Assembly (NCBI GenBank): GCA_900320345.1
Contig: ONRZ01000005.1
Span: 1-36,401, forward strand
Reading direction: 5' to 3'
Source of the DNA: an uncultured Lachnospiraceae bacterium
GTDB taxonomy: Bacteria > Bacillota > Clostridia > Lachnospirales > Lachnospiraceae
Length of the DNA stretch: 36,401 bases
Positions 14,750-24,107 of the stretch are shown in pieces. Numbering within the stretch: the first letter of the stretch is position 1; each line of letters starts with the position of its first letter. The translations under genes and the position numbers were made by a program. The notes below the pieces were generated by a model. It was given only the letters and a program-made list of their open reading frames with translations. It was not told the DNA's origin and ran no database searches.

Positions 14750-16351
14750 TTATAATGCCTTAACCCTTATATCTGCGCCTTCCTTTACAAACCTTGCATG
14801 CTGGGTAGGGGCCTTAAGCTGCAAATAAACCTCGCTTATGGTAAGCCTGGTTCCCGGATAAGCACACTCGGAAACTTTTACAACGGAATCCGTCTCGGTT
14901 ATATCAACGGAATCCATATATTTGTCATATTCATCCATCTTGGTGTTTATCGTTTCGGTAAGTGTTTTATATTCTTCGGACAACTGCTTGATCGTACGCA
15001 TCTGATCCGGCGTTAACTTATCACCCTTCTTCATACGCATGGTCAACGTCACGAGAACCGGCTTTATCTGATCAAGCTTCTTTGTAGACTCCGCGATCTC
15101 CTGCTGCATGCTCGCTGCCTTTAACTTTATCGCGGGATCGGCGCCCACCTGTATATCCGTATCAACGCCCATTGTAGATCCTATGATCTTGGCTTCGACA
15201 TTGCCTAAAGCCTGTATGCATCCTCCTGTGATAAATCCCTTCTTTCCGGTCACGACGACATCGCCCTTTGCCGTAACCTTGCTGTGCAGTATCGCCTCGG
15301 AATGTACATAACCGTCTGCCTGAACCGTTGCATTCTCTATGAATTTGGATACGATATTCTTTCCGGCTATGATCCTGCCCTTGCCCATTCCGTTCATTCC
15401 GCGGGCAATGATAACATCACCGCCGGCCTTGACAAGAGCTCCTTCAACAACACCCTTAACCTCGATGTTGCCTGTGGCCGATATCGAAAATCCGGCATTT
15501 ACATTGCCTGCGACATGGATATCACCGTCATATTCTATATTACCCGTAGATGTATCTACATCATTCACTTCATAGATATTGGATACAAAAACCTTATCAT
15601 CGACAAGTGTAACATTACCGTTCACTTCCGATATGAGTTCAAGACCGTTCTCGGAAACCTTAAGATTTCTGCCATAACCGAATCTGGCTTCCTTAACTTC
15701 ACGCGGAGAAACATAAGCGCCGTAAATATCCACACCGTCTTCTCCGTGATCGGCAGGTATCATCTTTGCAACAACCTGCCCTTCCTTACATGCGCTTATA
15801 AGGTCCAGGTTGAAGAAATCAACCGTACCGTCGGGATTGAGTTTGGGCTTGAGATTTGGATTTGTATTGAACAGATACTCTATCTCGCCGTCGGCTCCCT
15901 CTCTTACCGGTTTGCCCTCGGCGATCACGTAATCTGTACAATAATGCTTATCATTGAAAAAACTGTCTATAACATCATTCTTTATTCCAAATGTTATCTT
16001 CTTGAACTTAAGATCCTTTATGAGCTCTTCCTTGGTAAGTTCCGCACCTCCTTCGGACGGAGGATAAAACCTTACAATACAGATCATATTATCATCGGAA
16101 ACATCCAGTTTGTAACTTCCGGGGATTTCCTGCATTACCCTCGGATCTATCTTGACACTGCATTTCTGTCCGTTTGACCCCTGTATCGCTTTGGTTATCA
16201 AAACCTTATCCGCGACAAAACCATGCAGCTGCAGATATGTCTGAAGTTCATCAAAACTAAGAGCCGATCCTCCTTCCGTTGGCGGTATCAACTCAAGATA
16301 TGTCCCATCACCTTTGAGTAACAGTCTAAAGTACGCGTTGTAATTTCCCAT
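14750..16351 (-). CDS. fapA: FapA-family polymer-forming protein (DUF342)
   Basis: 533 aa from ATG at 16351 (MGNYNAYF), behind GGGGAGGGAC; an in-frame start 36 nt upstream is less likely. The N-terminal part is the FapA globular region. The middle (about 240-390) is a bactofilin-like beta-helix with repeated short turns such as GNIEYDGDIHVAGNV and KGVVEGALVKAGGDV. A coiled coil (about 410-480) and a small C-terminal domain follow. In Vibrio, FapA affects polar flagellar assembly; in Clostridia its role is untested. It stands 22 nt after sigD. Confidence 0.88.
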   Translation of the reverse strand: MGNYNAYFRLLLKGDGTYLELIPPTEGGSALSFDELQTYLQLHGFVADKVLITKAIQGSNGQKCSVKIDPRVMQEIPGSYKLDVSDDNMICIVRFYPPSEGGAELTKEELIKDLKFKKITFGIKNDVIDSFFNDKHYCTDYVIAEGKPVREGADGEIEYLFNTNPNLKPKLNPDGTVDFFNLDLISACKEGQVVAKMIPADHGEDGVDIYGAYVSPREVKEARFGYGRNLKVSENGLELISEVNGNVTLVDDKVFVSNIYEVNDVDTSTGNIEYDGDIHVAGNVNAGFSISATGNIEVKGVVEGALVKAGGDVIIARGMNGMGKGRIIAGKNIVSKFIENATVQADGYVHSEAILHSKVTAKGDVVVTGKKGFITGGCIQALGNVEAKIIGSTMGVDTDIQVGADPAIKLKAASMQQEIAESTKKLDQIKPVLVTLTMRMKKGDKLTPDQMRTIKQLSEEYKTLTETINTKMDEYDKYMDSVDITETDSVVKVSECAYPGTRLTISEVYLQLKAPTQHARFVKEGADIRVKAL

Positions 16352-16373
16352 AAGTCCCTCCCCGAAAATGTGC

Positions 16374-17141
16374 TTAACTGTTAACAAGAATACCCATGTA
16401 TTTACCCATTTTAACCTTCATTTTACCCAAAGCTTTGGTATGAAGCTGGGATACACGTGATTCAGACACCTCTAAAACATTGCTTATTTCCTTAAGTGTA
16501 AGGTCTTCATAGTAATACATCAGTATTACCTGACGCTCCTTCTCCGTGAGCTGATCCAAAGACTCCTTAAGCACTATCTTAAGTTCTTCCTTCTCTATAG
16601 CCTCCTCCGGAAGATCATATCTCGATACCGTACTGCTTTCGCTGATATCGCCCCCTCCGGATTCCGTGAATTCATCCAGTGATATGATATTGGTAACCTT
16701 CATCTGAGACTGCCAGTCATCATATTCTTCGGATGTGATCCCAAGTTCCGCCGATATCTCCTCATCCGTTGCCGCCCGTCCGGTTCTGGTCTCTATATCC
16801 TTGATGGCATTTGTTATATCTCTCTGCCTCTTACGGACGGTGCGCGGGATCCAGTCCATCTTCCTTATCTGGTCGAGTATCGCTCCTCTGATACGCAGAC
16901 TTGCGTATGTTTCAAATTTAACTTCCTTGCAGGCATCAAACTTATCTATCGCATCGATAAGACCAAATATACCGTAACTTACCAGATCGTCATATTCGAC
17001 ATTATAACCCAGGTACATAGACAGTCTGCCGGCAACTACCTTGACTAAAGGAGCGTATTCCAATATTATATTTTCCCTTAGCTCACGTGTCGGATTCTTG
17101 GCATAATCCGCCCACAGCTTAAGCCTTCCGGTCTCGTCCAT
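16374..17141 (-). CDS. fliA: Flagellar RNA polymerase sigma factor (sigma-28, SigD/FliA)
   Basis: 255 aa. Region 2 shows VEYDDLVSYGIFGLIDAIDKF and FETYASLRIRGAILDQIRKMDW, region 3 has RKRQRDITNAIKDIE, and region 4 has LTEKERQVILMYYYEDLTLK and VSESRVSQLHTKAL, the FliA/WhiG arrangement. It directs late flagellar genes such as flagellin and methyl-accepting receptors. It is located late in the operon, about 18.6 kb from the predicted motA promoter, as in B. subtilis. No FlgM anti-sigma is in the window. ATG at 17141 follows GGGGTAGG. Confidence 0.96.
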   Translation of the reverse strand: MDETGRLKLWADYAKNPTRELRENIILEYAPLVKVVAGRLSMYLGYNVEYDDLVSYGIFGLIDAIDKFDACKEVKFETYASLRIRGAILDQIRKMDWIPRTVRKRQRDITNAIKDIETRTGRAATDEEISAELGITSEEYDDWQSQMKVTNIISLDEFTESGGGDISESSTVSRYDLPEEAIEKEELKIVLKESLDQLTEKERQVILMYYYEDLTLKEISNVLEVSESRVSQLHTKALGKMKVKMGKYMGILVNS

Positions 17142-17163
17142 AACCTACCCCATCTACACAGAT

Positions 17164-17484
17164 CTATACACCCTGCTCCTGCTCTGTCTCCTCTCCTGCC
17201 GGCACTTCTCCTTCGGGGAGTTCCCCGTCTGCCTCAGCCTGCTCCGATTCTTCATCACCGGTCTTCTCTACAACCTCTCCTTCATCGTCGACTTCCTTGT
17301 CGGAAGATATCTCGAACTTATCAAATATCTTCTTGGCAATAAGTCCGACGATCAGGAAAAGGATAAGGACCGTCAGCAAAACCACAAGCATATCATGAAG
17401 ATTGTAATGGTTAATATATGTCACTATACAGGCTACTGCTCCTGCCAGAAGCATTATTAACAGAGGTACCTTCTTAGTGTTCAT
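17164..17484 (-). CDS. Small two-span membrane protein with acidic tail, unknown function
   Basis: 106 aa. Two hydrophobic segments (about 7-25 and 32-49) are followed by a short basic stretch (KKIFDKF) and a C-terminal tail of about 50 residues rich in Glu, Asp and Gly, probably cytoplasmic. It lies between cheD (10 nt away) and sigD (22 nt away) with ribosome binding site GGTGGAG, so it is co-transcribed. No family recognised. In B. subtilis cheD and sigD are directly adjacent, so this gene is an addition at this place. Confidence 0.8.
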   Translation of the reverse strand: MNTKKVPLLIMLLAGAVACIVTYINHYNLHDMLVVLLTVLILFLIVGLIAKKIFDKFEISSDKEVDDEGEVVEKTGDEESEQAEADGELPEGEVPAGEETEQEQGV

Positions 17485-17494
17485 AACTCCACCG

Positions 17495-17980
17495 TTATAT
17501 CTTCTTTATCTCTTTACCGACTGCCTTTATGACAAAATCACCTGTCTCAGGAAAGAATTCCACCGTTCGACCGTAACTGTCGCCTGTATCCTGAGCAAGT
17601 ATCGGTATTCTCATTTCACCAAGTATTTTTACCACAGACTCAACATTCCTGGCACCTACAGCCATAGTCTCCGTCTTACTCTGAAGGGCAAACATCTGCG
17701 CTCCGCCGGCTATCTTCGCCACAAGACGTCCTCTTGATGCGCCCGCCTCAACCATTATCCTGACCAGTTCATTTATGCCCGTATCGGCAAACTTGGCTAT
17801 GCACTGATTATTGGCTATCTTGGTACTGTCCGGGAGCATTATGTGAGCCAGCCCTCCGATCTTTGTAGTCGGATCTCTCAAGGCGATACCCACACACGAG
17901 CCGAGTCCAAGCGTCGTGATCGCATTCGGACTCTTGCACAGCTTAAGATCAGCCATTCCAACTTTTATCATTTCACTCAT
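17495..17980 (-). CDS. cheD: Chemoreceptor glutamine deamidase CheD
   Basis: 161 aa. Deamidates glutamines of chemoreceptors and is the partner of CheC, whose phosphatase activity it stimulates. The catalytic Cys29 is in TLGLGSCVGIAL, His46 in GGLAHIMLP, and the Thr residues at 22-23 fit the third catalytic position. KIAGGAQMF follows. ATG at 17980 with AAGG at longer spacing; the second Met (codon 4) is an alternative. Directly downstream of cheC by 34 nt. Confidence 0.96.
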   Translation of the reverse strand: MSEMIKVGMADLKLCKSPNAITTLGLGSCVGIALRDPTTKIGGLAHIMLPDSTKIANNQCIAKFADTGINELVRIMVEAGASRGRLVAKIAGGAQMFALQSKTETMAVGARNVESVVKILGEMRIPILAQDTGDSYGRTVEFFPETGDFVIKAVGKEIKKI

Positions 17981-18014
17981 AATCTCATACCTTATTCATC
18001 CAAACAAAACAGGA

Positions 18015-18632
18015 TCACATACCCAGCGAACTTAATATCTTATCATATGATTCCAGATCCGGAACAAGGATGAAAAATCCGGTCAGCTTCATATCATCCG
18101 AGAACTCGGTCTGTATAAGAAGCATCTTATCACCCACTTCACCGAATTCTATCGCCGGAACACTTAATATAGAGCCACACATATCTATACTTATGGCCGG
18201 TATCGAAGCTATTATCTTAAGATTGGTAAGCATCGACAGTGAAGACAGATACGAGCCCGTTATTATATTGCCGATCTCCTTAAGCGCGGAAAGCTCCATC
18301 TCGCCGAATTCGGCAGCATTATCCACCTCAGGCGAACCCATGAGCTTGCTTATTAAGGTTATTGCGGATTTCTCCTCCAGCAGAAACATTATGCTTCCGG
18401 AAATATCACCCTCTACTATCTGATATATTCCGGCCATCAACTGTTCTTCACCGCCCATGGCTTCGCCTACCTGTGAGAATTCAAGCAGTTCAACCTTGGG
18501 CACTTTCATATCGACCTTGGTATTAAGCAGCTGTGCCAGAGCAGTCGTTGCATTTCCGGCACCTATATTACCAATCTCGCTCAGGATATCAAAATACATC
18601 CCGTCCATATTATTCAAATCAATCTTTGACAT
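18015..18632 (-). CDS. cheC: CheY-P phosphatase CheC
   Basis: 205 aa. Removes phosphate from CheY-P and with CheD forms an adaptation arm of Bacillus-type chemotaxis. Two complete active-site repeats are present, SEIGNIGAGNA (Glu19, Asn22) and KEIGNIITGSY (Glu119, Asn122), so both predicted phosphatase sites are intact. ATG at 18632 follows GAGGTG. It lacks the FliN-type C-terminal domain, which separates it from fliY in the same operon. Confidence 0.96.
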   Translation of the reverse strand: MSKIDLNNMDGMYFDILSEIGNIGAGNATTALAQLLNTKVDMKVPKVELLEFSQVGEAMGGEEQLMAGIYQIVEGDISGSIMFLLEEKSAITLISKLMGSPEVDNAAEFGEMELSALKEIGNIITGSYLSSLSMLTNLKIIASIPAISIDMCGSILSVPAIEFGEVGDKMLLIQTEFSDDMKLTGFFILVPDLESYDKILSSLGM

Positions 18633-18667
18633 TCTAACACCTCAATTTCCGGATAAAACACTTATGA

Positions 18668-19135
18668 TCAAGCCGTCTCCTTGTCAGATATAACAACATT
18701 GAGATCGAGCAGAGATATAAGAGTCTCTCCACACTTGCCTATACCGTTTATATAACTCGGATCATTGGATGTACTGCTCTTGGTCGCCTCGTCGACATTA
18801 TTCTCGCTGAGCGTTACGACCTCTCTTACAGCATCAACTATGATACCGACGGGAGCGTTCTGCTCAAGCTTTATTATGATGATCCTTGTCTTGTTGGTGA
18901 TCTCTGTTTCGGGAAGATTGACCTTCATCCTGAAACTCATGACCGGCACAACCTCACCGCGCAGATTTATAACACCTTTAAAATACTCCTGGCAATTGGG
19001 TACCCTTGTTATCTTCTGCATGCGGACTATGTTGTCTACATATTTGATATCTATACCGTATTGTTCGTCACCTATGTTTATCACTATATACTGAGTAGTA
19101 TCATACTCATTGTTCATTACACTAACTTCATCCAT
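18668..19135 (-). CDS. cheW: Chemotaxis adaptor CheW
   Basis: 155 aa from ATG at 19135 (MDEVSVMNNE), behind AGGAGGGG at a good spacing; a longer frame to 19159 overlaps the cheA end and has no better start. One CheW domain: QYIVINIGDEQYGIDIKYV, ITRVPNCQEYFKGVINLRGE and a C-terminal domain with GEVVPVMSF and ILDLN-like LLDLNVV. It couples chemoreceptors to CheA. Eleven nt after cheA. Confidence 0.96.
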   Translation of the reverse strand: MDEVSVMNNEYDTTQYIVINIGDEQYGIDIKYVDNIVRMQKITRVPNCQEYFKGVINLRGEVVPVMSFRMKVNLPETEITNKTRIIIIKLEQNAPVGIIVDAVREVVTLSENNVDEATKSSTSNDPSYINGIGKCGETLISLLDLNVVISDKETA

Positions 19136-19146
19136 TTTGGCCCCTC

Positions 19147-21276
19147 CTATATAAGACAATTCGCGTCAATGATAAGAGCAACTTCACCGTCGCCGAGGAT
19201 AGTAGCGCCGCTTATCAAACGACTTGTGCAGTTAATATATTTACCCAGAGACTTAATAACGATCTCCTGCTGTCCTATAAGTTCATCAACCACAAGGCCG
19301 GCATACTGATCTCCCTTCTTGACGATAACAACGATCATGCGATCCTTCTTATCCTCGGGAACTTCCAGTCCGAGAACCTCGTGCAGCCTGACGATAGGAA
19401 TAACGTTTCCTCTGAGGTTGATAACCTCCTTGGCCTCAACATACTTGATGTCTTCTTCGCCTATATCTTCTATCGTGTCGATAGAACCAAGTGAAATAGC
19501 GTATTTCTCTTCGCCGACGATGACCATGAGAGCCTGGATGATGGCAAGTGTGAGCGGAAGCCTTATTGAGAATGTTGAGCCCTCGCCCAGCTTGGTCTTA
19601 ACACTTACATCGCCGCCCAGAGCTTCGATCTTGCTCTTAACTACATCCAGTCCGACGCCTCGTCCCGAAACATCCGATACTACCTTGGCCGTCGAAAAAC
19701 TAGGAAGGAACAGAAGATCTATGATCTCCTTGGTGCTCATTGTCTCTCCCTGCTCCGGAGTAATGGTTCCGCGCTCTATGGCTTTCTTCTTAACAGCCTC
19801 TACGTCGATTCCGTTACCGTCATCCTTAACCTCGATAACAACATTGTTACCATCCTGATATGCATCAAGGAAGATCGAACCTACCGGATTCTTGCCGCGC
19901 GCAACTCTCTCCTCGGTCGATTCAAGACCATGATCCGCTGAATTACGGAGCATATGCATAAGAGGATCGCCTATCTCATCCACAACCGTACGGTCAAGTT
20001 CTGTATCCTCACCGGACATGTACAGTTCCATCTTCTTGTTGAGCTTCTTGCTGAGATCCCTGATCATTCTCGGGAACTTGGTCGTGATACTCTCAATAGG
20101 AACCATTCGAACCTTCATGACTGATTCATGGAGATTGGTGGTTACGCTCTCAAGGTACTCTATCTGCTCATTAAAATTGGAGTTATTTCCAAGCTGTCCC
20201 GCAGCACTGTACGAAACGATCGAGTTCTTTGCTATGATCAGCTCGCTGACAAGGTTCATGAGAACATCCAGTTTCTCTATATCAACCCTGACAGTCCTGT
20301 TTACTACCGGCTTGTTGGCCTGAGCCTTCTTGGCCGGAGCACTGGCGGTATTCTGAGCCGCAGGTGCGGGAGCCGTTTCCGCTGCCGCTGCAGGCTTTGT
20401 CTCTTCTGCTGCAGGCTGCTCCTGCTCTTTCTCTTTTTCGGCCTCGGCCTGCTTTGTCTCGCCTTCGCCTTCGAGTATCTCTTCTATATCTATGTTTTCT
20501 CCGACAACCCTTTCGATCTCGGACACGCTCATGATAGCCGCCTCGATCTTATCATAGGATTCCTCACTCACTACATAAAGTGAAAAATCGAAATCAAACT
20601 TTTCATCCTCTATGTCCTGTGTTGAGGGCTCGGAGATTATTATCTCGCCCAATTCTTCTATTGCCTTGAATACCAGGAAGGCTCTGGCTGCCTTAAGGAT
20701 ACATGACTCCTGGATAAATACCGTGAAGCCGTAGATCTTCATCTTCTTCTCTTCGGCATCCTTGATGGCATTTATCTCATGCTCCTGAAGCTTTATATTC
20801 TTCCACTTCTTATCACCGGCATCCTTTTGATCATCTTCCTTCTTCGGGGCTTCACCCTTTTTCTCGGGTGCGGCTTCCGTTGCGGTTCCGGTCCCTTCGT
20901 CAAGGCACTTCTGTAATGCCTGAATTATGGCCGCATTGTCATTTGTACCCTCGTCCTGAGTCTCCTGGATGGTGTTCTTGTATTCTTCAAGAGCATCCAG
21001 GGTCTGGAAAAGAACGTCAACAAGCTGACTTGTGACCTTCATCTTACCGTTTCTTATCTCCGAGAATACATTCTCCATATCGTGAGTAAGAGCCTGCATC
21101 CTCTTGTAGCCCATTGTTCCTGCCATTCCCTTAAGTGAATGTGCAGCACGGAATATCTCGTTTATGGTATCCTCGTTCTCGGGCTCGTTCTCCAGAATCA
21201 TGAGCTGATCGCTCAGACTCTGCAGGTGTTCATTTGTTTCATCAAGAAAGATTTCCAAATACTGATTAACATCCAT
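19147..21276 (-). CDS. cheA: Chemotaxis histidine kinase CheA
   Basis: 709 aa. P1 (HPt) domain with the phosphorylated His46 in RAAHSLKGMAG; a CheY/CheB-binding P2 domain at about 160-270; an Ala/Glu/Pro-rich linker; P3 dimerisation helices (VRVDIEKLDVLMNLVSEL); the P4 ATPase with N-box MHMLRNSADHGLES, DDGNGID, and GRGVGLDVV; and a C-terminal CheW-like P5 domain ending VALIIDAN. All catalytic boxes look intact. The ATG at 21276 lies 2 nt after the cheB stop with GGGGG inside the cheB end. Confidence 0.97.
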   Translation of the reverse strand: MDVNQYLEIFLDETNEHLQSLSDQLMILENEPENEDTINEIFRAAHSLKGMAGTMGYKRMQALTHDMENVFSEIRNGKMKVTSQLVDVLFQTLDALEEYKNTIQETQDEGTNDNAAIIQALQKCLDEGTGTATEAAPEKKGEAPKKEDDQKDAGDKKWKNIKLQEHEINAIKDAEEKKMKIYGFTVFIQESCILKAARAFLVFKAIEELGEIIISEPSTQDIEDEKFDFDFSLYVVSEESYDKIEAAIMSVSEIERVVGENIDIEEILEGEGETKQAEAEKEKEQEQPAAEETKPAAAAETAPAPAAQNTASAPAKKAQANKPVVNRTVRVDIEKLDVLMNLVSELIIAKNSIVSYSAAGQLGNNSNFNEQIEYLESVTTNLHESVMKVRMVPIESITTKFPRMIRDLSKKLNKKMELYMSGEDTELDRTVVDEIGDPLMHMLRNSADHGLESTEERVARGKNPVGSIFLDAYQDGNNVVIEVKDDGNGIDVEAVKKKAIERGTITPEQGETMSTKEIIDLLFLPSFSTAKVVSDVSGRGVGLDVVKSKIEALGGDVSVKTKLGEGSTFSIRLPLTLAIIQALMVIVGEEKYAISLGSIDTIEDIGEEDIKYVEAKEVINLRGNVIPIVRLHEVLGLEVPEDKKDRMIVVIVKKGDQYAGLVVDELIGQQEIVIKSLGKYINCTSRLISGATILGDGEVALIIDANCLI

Positions 21277-21278
21277 GG

Positions 21279-22460
21279 CTATAGTACCCCCACGTTCTTA
21301 ATAATTTGATCTGCTACCTGCGAAAGCGGTACAACATCGTCGGCCAGACCGCTGTCAACTATACTGCGCGGCATCCCATATACTGTGCAGCTTTCTTCGT
21401 TCTGCGCAATAACACGCACCTTCTGTTTCTTACTGAGCTCTTTGATCCCGGCTGTGCCGTCGCAGCCCATACCGGTAAGCACTACACAGACAACTTCATC
21501 ATATCCCGAATCAACCAGCGATTCGAACATGTAATTGGCACAGGGTTTAACCCCTTCCCGTGTCGGTTCGTCCGTAAGATGCAGCTTCATGCTCCCTGCG
21601 CTCTTGCCGGCCTTAAGATGTGCTCCTCCCGGAGCGATATACACGTTGCCGTTAGCGATCGCCTGTCCTTCCCTCGCCTCCATTACTTTTACCTGGCTCA
21701 GTTCGTCAAGCCTGCTCGCGAGCGACGCCGTGAACCCTTTCGGCATATGCTGTACCAGCAGTACCGGTGCTTTAAGGTTCCCCGGAAGTCTTGGGATGAC
21801 CTCCTGCAAAGCCTTGGGGCCTCCGGTAGATGAAGCTATTGCTACTATCTTCCTGCCGGGCACCTTGGGAAGCTGGATATTGTTTACTGCAGAGCTTTCC
21901 TTCTTCGGTCCCGCTGTGCCACCCGCACGTGGCGCCGCTGTATGTTCGGTAAACATTCCGGGCTTGGTATGGAAATTGACATCATACCTCGAAACGAAAG
22001 TTGTACCTTTACCGGATGAAGATGCACTCTGCTGTCCCGCTTTTGCCATATGGCTTCTGTCGGTCTTACTGACTACATCGAGGAGATCCAGGAATCTCTT
22101 CTTGAAATCATCATGCCTTGCATCTGCAACATTTTCAGGCTTCTTGATGAAATCGACGGCTCCGAGCTCAAGGGCCATCAGAGTTTCCTTTGCTCCCTCT
22201 CCCGTAGTGGTAGAGGCCATCAGGACATTCGCATATACCTTGCTTTTCTGCATTTCCCGGAGCAGCTCCAGACCGGTCATCTTGGGCATATATACATCTA
22301 ATACGACCGCGTCATAGTTTTTTGCACAGATCTTCTTGAATCCGTCAGCTCCGTCTATAGCATACTCGGCAACTTCAAATCTGTCGTCCGAGTTTATTAT
22401 ATCACAGAGCACCCTTCTCATAAGTGCAGAGTCATCTACGATGAGTATTTTCTTTTTCAA
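21279..22460 (-). CDS. cheB: Chemoreceptor methylesterase/deamidase CheB
   Basis: 393 aa. Receiver domain with phospho-acceptor Asp55 in AVVLDVYMPKMTG, a variable linker (about 130-200), and the methylesterase domain with the catalytic triad Ser211 (IASSTGGPK), His238 (LLVQHMPKGF) and Asp334 (TGMGCDGTAG). Removes methyl groups from receptors after activation by CheA. The matching methyltransferase CheR is not in the window. It follows the PilZ gene by 4 nt. Confidence 0.97.
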   Translation of the reverse strand: MKKKILIVDDSALMRRVLCDIINSDDRFEVAEYAIDGADGFKKICAKNYDAVVLDVYMPKMTGLELLREMQKSKVYANVLMASTTTGEGAKETLMALELGAVDFIKKPENVADARHDDFKKRFLDLLDVVSKTDRSHMAKAGQQSASSSGKGTTFVSRYDVNFHTKPGMFTEHTAAPRAGGTAGPKKESSAVNNIQLPKVPGRKIVAIASSTGGPKALQEVIPRLPGNLKAPVLLVQHMPKGFTASLASRLDELSQVKVMEAREGQAIANGNVYIAPGGAHLKAGKSAGSMKLHLTDEPTREGVKPCANYMFESLVDSGYDEVVCVVLTGMGCDGTAGIKELSKKQKVRVIAQNEESCTVYGMPRSIVDSGLADDVVPLSQVADQIIKNVGVL

Positions 22461-22464
22461 TTTA

Positions 22465-23190
22465 TCACCCCTTCTCTCTGCGTCTTATTTTTCTTTCTTC
22501 CTCGAATATGAATTTGATGATGCTTTCACGCTCATCATTCATGATGTTTATAAACTGGATCCTGTGTTCAAACGATCCCTGTCTGCTTGCAAGTTCTTCT
22601 GAATAGAGCACTCTTCCGAGCAGCTTGTACTCGGTAAGCTTGCCGTTTACAAAGAGAGAAAACGCGAACTGGATATTGCTTCCCTTGGGATACTGCACCT
22701 TGGATATAAACCTGGCACCGCCTCCGCTTATATCGACCATTGTTCCGTTACTGAAGGTTATGTCCGTATCAAGGAAATGAACCTGTTCATGAGCCGGATC
22801 CTGTCCGCTCTCCGTGGTAACATTCCTTGCTTTCATATCCAGCACGCAGTTCAGACGGTAATATTCACGTCTCTGATACTTTCTTATATCCGTAGTCAGT
22901 TCCATGACCAGTACAAAGATATTGTCTGACTTATATCTGTCGATAACACGCGCGAGACACTGATACAGACCGGACTGAGTGTAAAAACAGATGTTGTATT
23001 CTCCGTCCACAGGCAGCAGTACGATCTTCCCCTGTTCCATCGGCATGGCTATCTTGATCTGATCTTCAGATACGATGTCATACACCTGACTTCTGTAGTT
23101 CTTCTTCTCCGTCAGTTCATTTTTGTTCCTGGAATTGTCAATGGATTCCAGTTCGAGCTTATCCCCCAATTTCACATACTTTGATAGCAT
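22465..23190 (-). CDS. PilZ-domain c-di-GMP-binding protein (YcgR/YpfA-like flagellar brake)
   Basis: 241 aa. An N-terminal YcgR-type domain (from KLGDKLELESID to about residue 105) precedes a PilZ domain with both binding motifs: RREYYR (RxxxR) and VDISGGGARF (D/NxSxxG). YcgR-like proteins bind c-di-GMP and slow the motor at the MotA/C-ring interface. Placement between flhG and cheB inside the fla/che operon supports a motility role. ATG at 23190 follows GGGAGAG. No diguanylate cyclase lies in the window. Confidence 0.9.
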   Translation of the reverse strand: MLSKYVKLGDKLELESIDNSRNKNELTEKKNYRSQVYDIVSEDQIKIAMPMEQGKIVLLPVDGEYNICFYTQSGLYQCLARVIDRYKSDNIFVLVMELTTDIRKYQRREYYRLNCVLDMKARNVTTESGQDPAHEQVHFLDTDITFSNGTMVDISGGGARFISKVQYPKGSNIQFAFSLFVNGKLTEYKLLGRVLYSEELASRQGSFEHRIQFINIMNDERESIIKFIFEEERKIRRREKG

Positions 23191-23210
23191 ATCTTCTCTC
23201 CCATCTTATA

Positions 23211-24107
23211 TTAGTACTGCCATTCCCTTCCTTTTATCCCTCTGACCATGTTAGCGAAAAATCCGGTCATTCCGTGCTTTTTAAAATTCGCTTCCGAAGC
23301 ATTGTTCGTCAGCATATAGGCAAGATTCTCAAAAGCCCTTGCACTCTTTGCATTCGGACTGTCTATCGATATCGGCGTCTGCTGCATGACAGCCTTTACA
23401 AGCTGCGGATCCTCCGGAACGTATCCCAGATACTTTATCGGTATCTTCAGATATCTGCTGACAACGGCATTTAGTTTATTAAACAGCTGCTGCCCCTCCT
23501 CCGGACTCTTTACCTTATTTGCGATCACCTTGATGGTGGTCATTTCCCTGCTGAACCTCACGTGACGGTTAAGTGCTTTCAAAAGAGAATACGAATCCGT
23601 GATCGACGTGGGTTCCGGTGTCGTTACAAGCAGCACCTCTCCGCTCGCCACAAGGAACTCTATGACCGCATCGGAAATGCCGGCTCCCGTATCGATAATT
23701 ATCACATCCGCGAGCATATCAAGCTCCGCAAGATTCTGTATCAGATAATTGATATAATCCCTTCCGAGATTGGTAAGTCCAGCAATTCCCGAGCCTCCGG
23801 ATATGAAACCTATATCCATAGGACCCGTCGTGATTATCTCTCTTATATTCTTACCCTGATATATGAGATCTCCCAGATTATGTTTCGGTATCGCACCGAA
23901 CATGACCTCTATATTTGCCAGACCGAAATCCGCGTCGAAGATTATCACTCTCTGCCCGAGCCGCCTTAACTGCACGGCGAGATTTATCGACACATTGGAT
24001 TTCCCTACTCCGCCCTTACCGCTGGTAACTGTGATGACCCTGGCTGTTGGGCGCTGTGGCTGGGCGTTCATTTTTATTATGTTTCTTAACTGTGACGCCT
24101 GATCCAT
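23211..24107 (-). CDS. flhG: MinD/ParA-type ATPase FlhG (YlxH)
   Basis: 298 aa. Controls flagellar number and placement with FlhF and interacts with C-ring proteins. The deviant Walker A motif GKGGVGKSN is at residues 30-38, Walker B-type DADFGLANI follows, and IIIDTGAGIS is the switch II region. The C-terminus (about 250-298) is a basic amphipathic part that may bind membrane. The ATG abuts the flhF stop with no gap. An N-terminal activation helix (MDQASQLRNIIK) with the DQAxxLR pattern known from FlhG proteins is present. Confidence 0.95.
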   Translation of the reverse strand: MDQASQLRNIIKMNAQPQRPTARVITVTSGKGGVGKSNVSINLAVQLRRLGQRVIIFDADFGLANIEVMFGAIPKHNLGDLIYQGKNIREIITTGPMDIGFISGGSGIAGLTNLGRDYINYLIQNLAELDMLADVIIIDTGAGISDAVIEFLVASGEVLLVTTPEPTSITDSYSLLKALNRHVRFSREMTTIKVIANKVKSPEEGQQLFNKLNAVVSRYLKIPIKYLGYVPEDPQLVKAVMQQTPISIDSPNAKSARAFENLAYMLTNNASEANFKKHGMTGFFANMVRGIKGREWQY

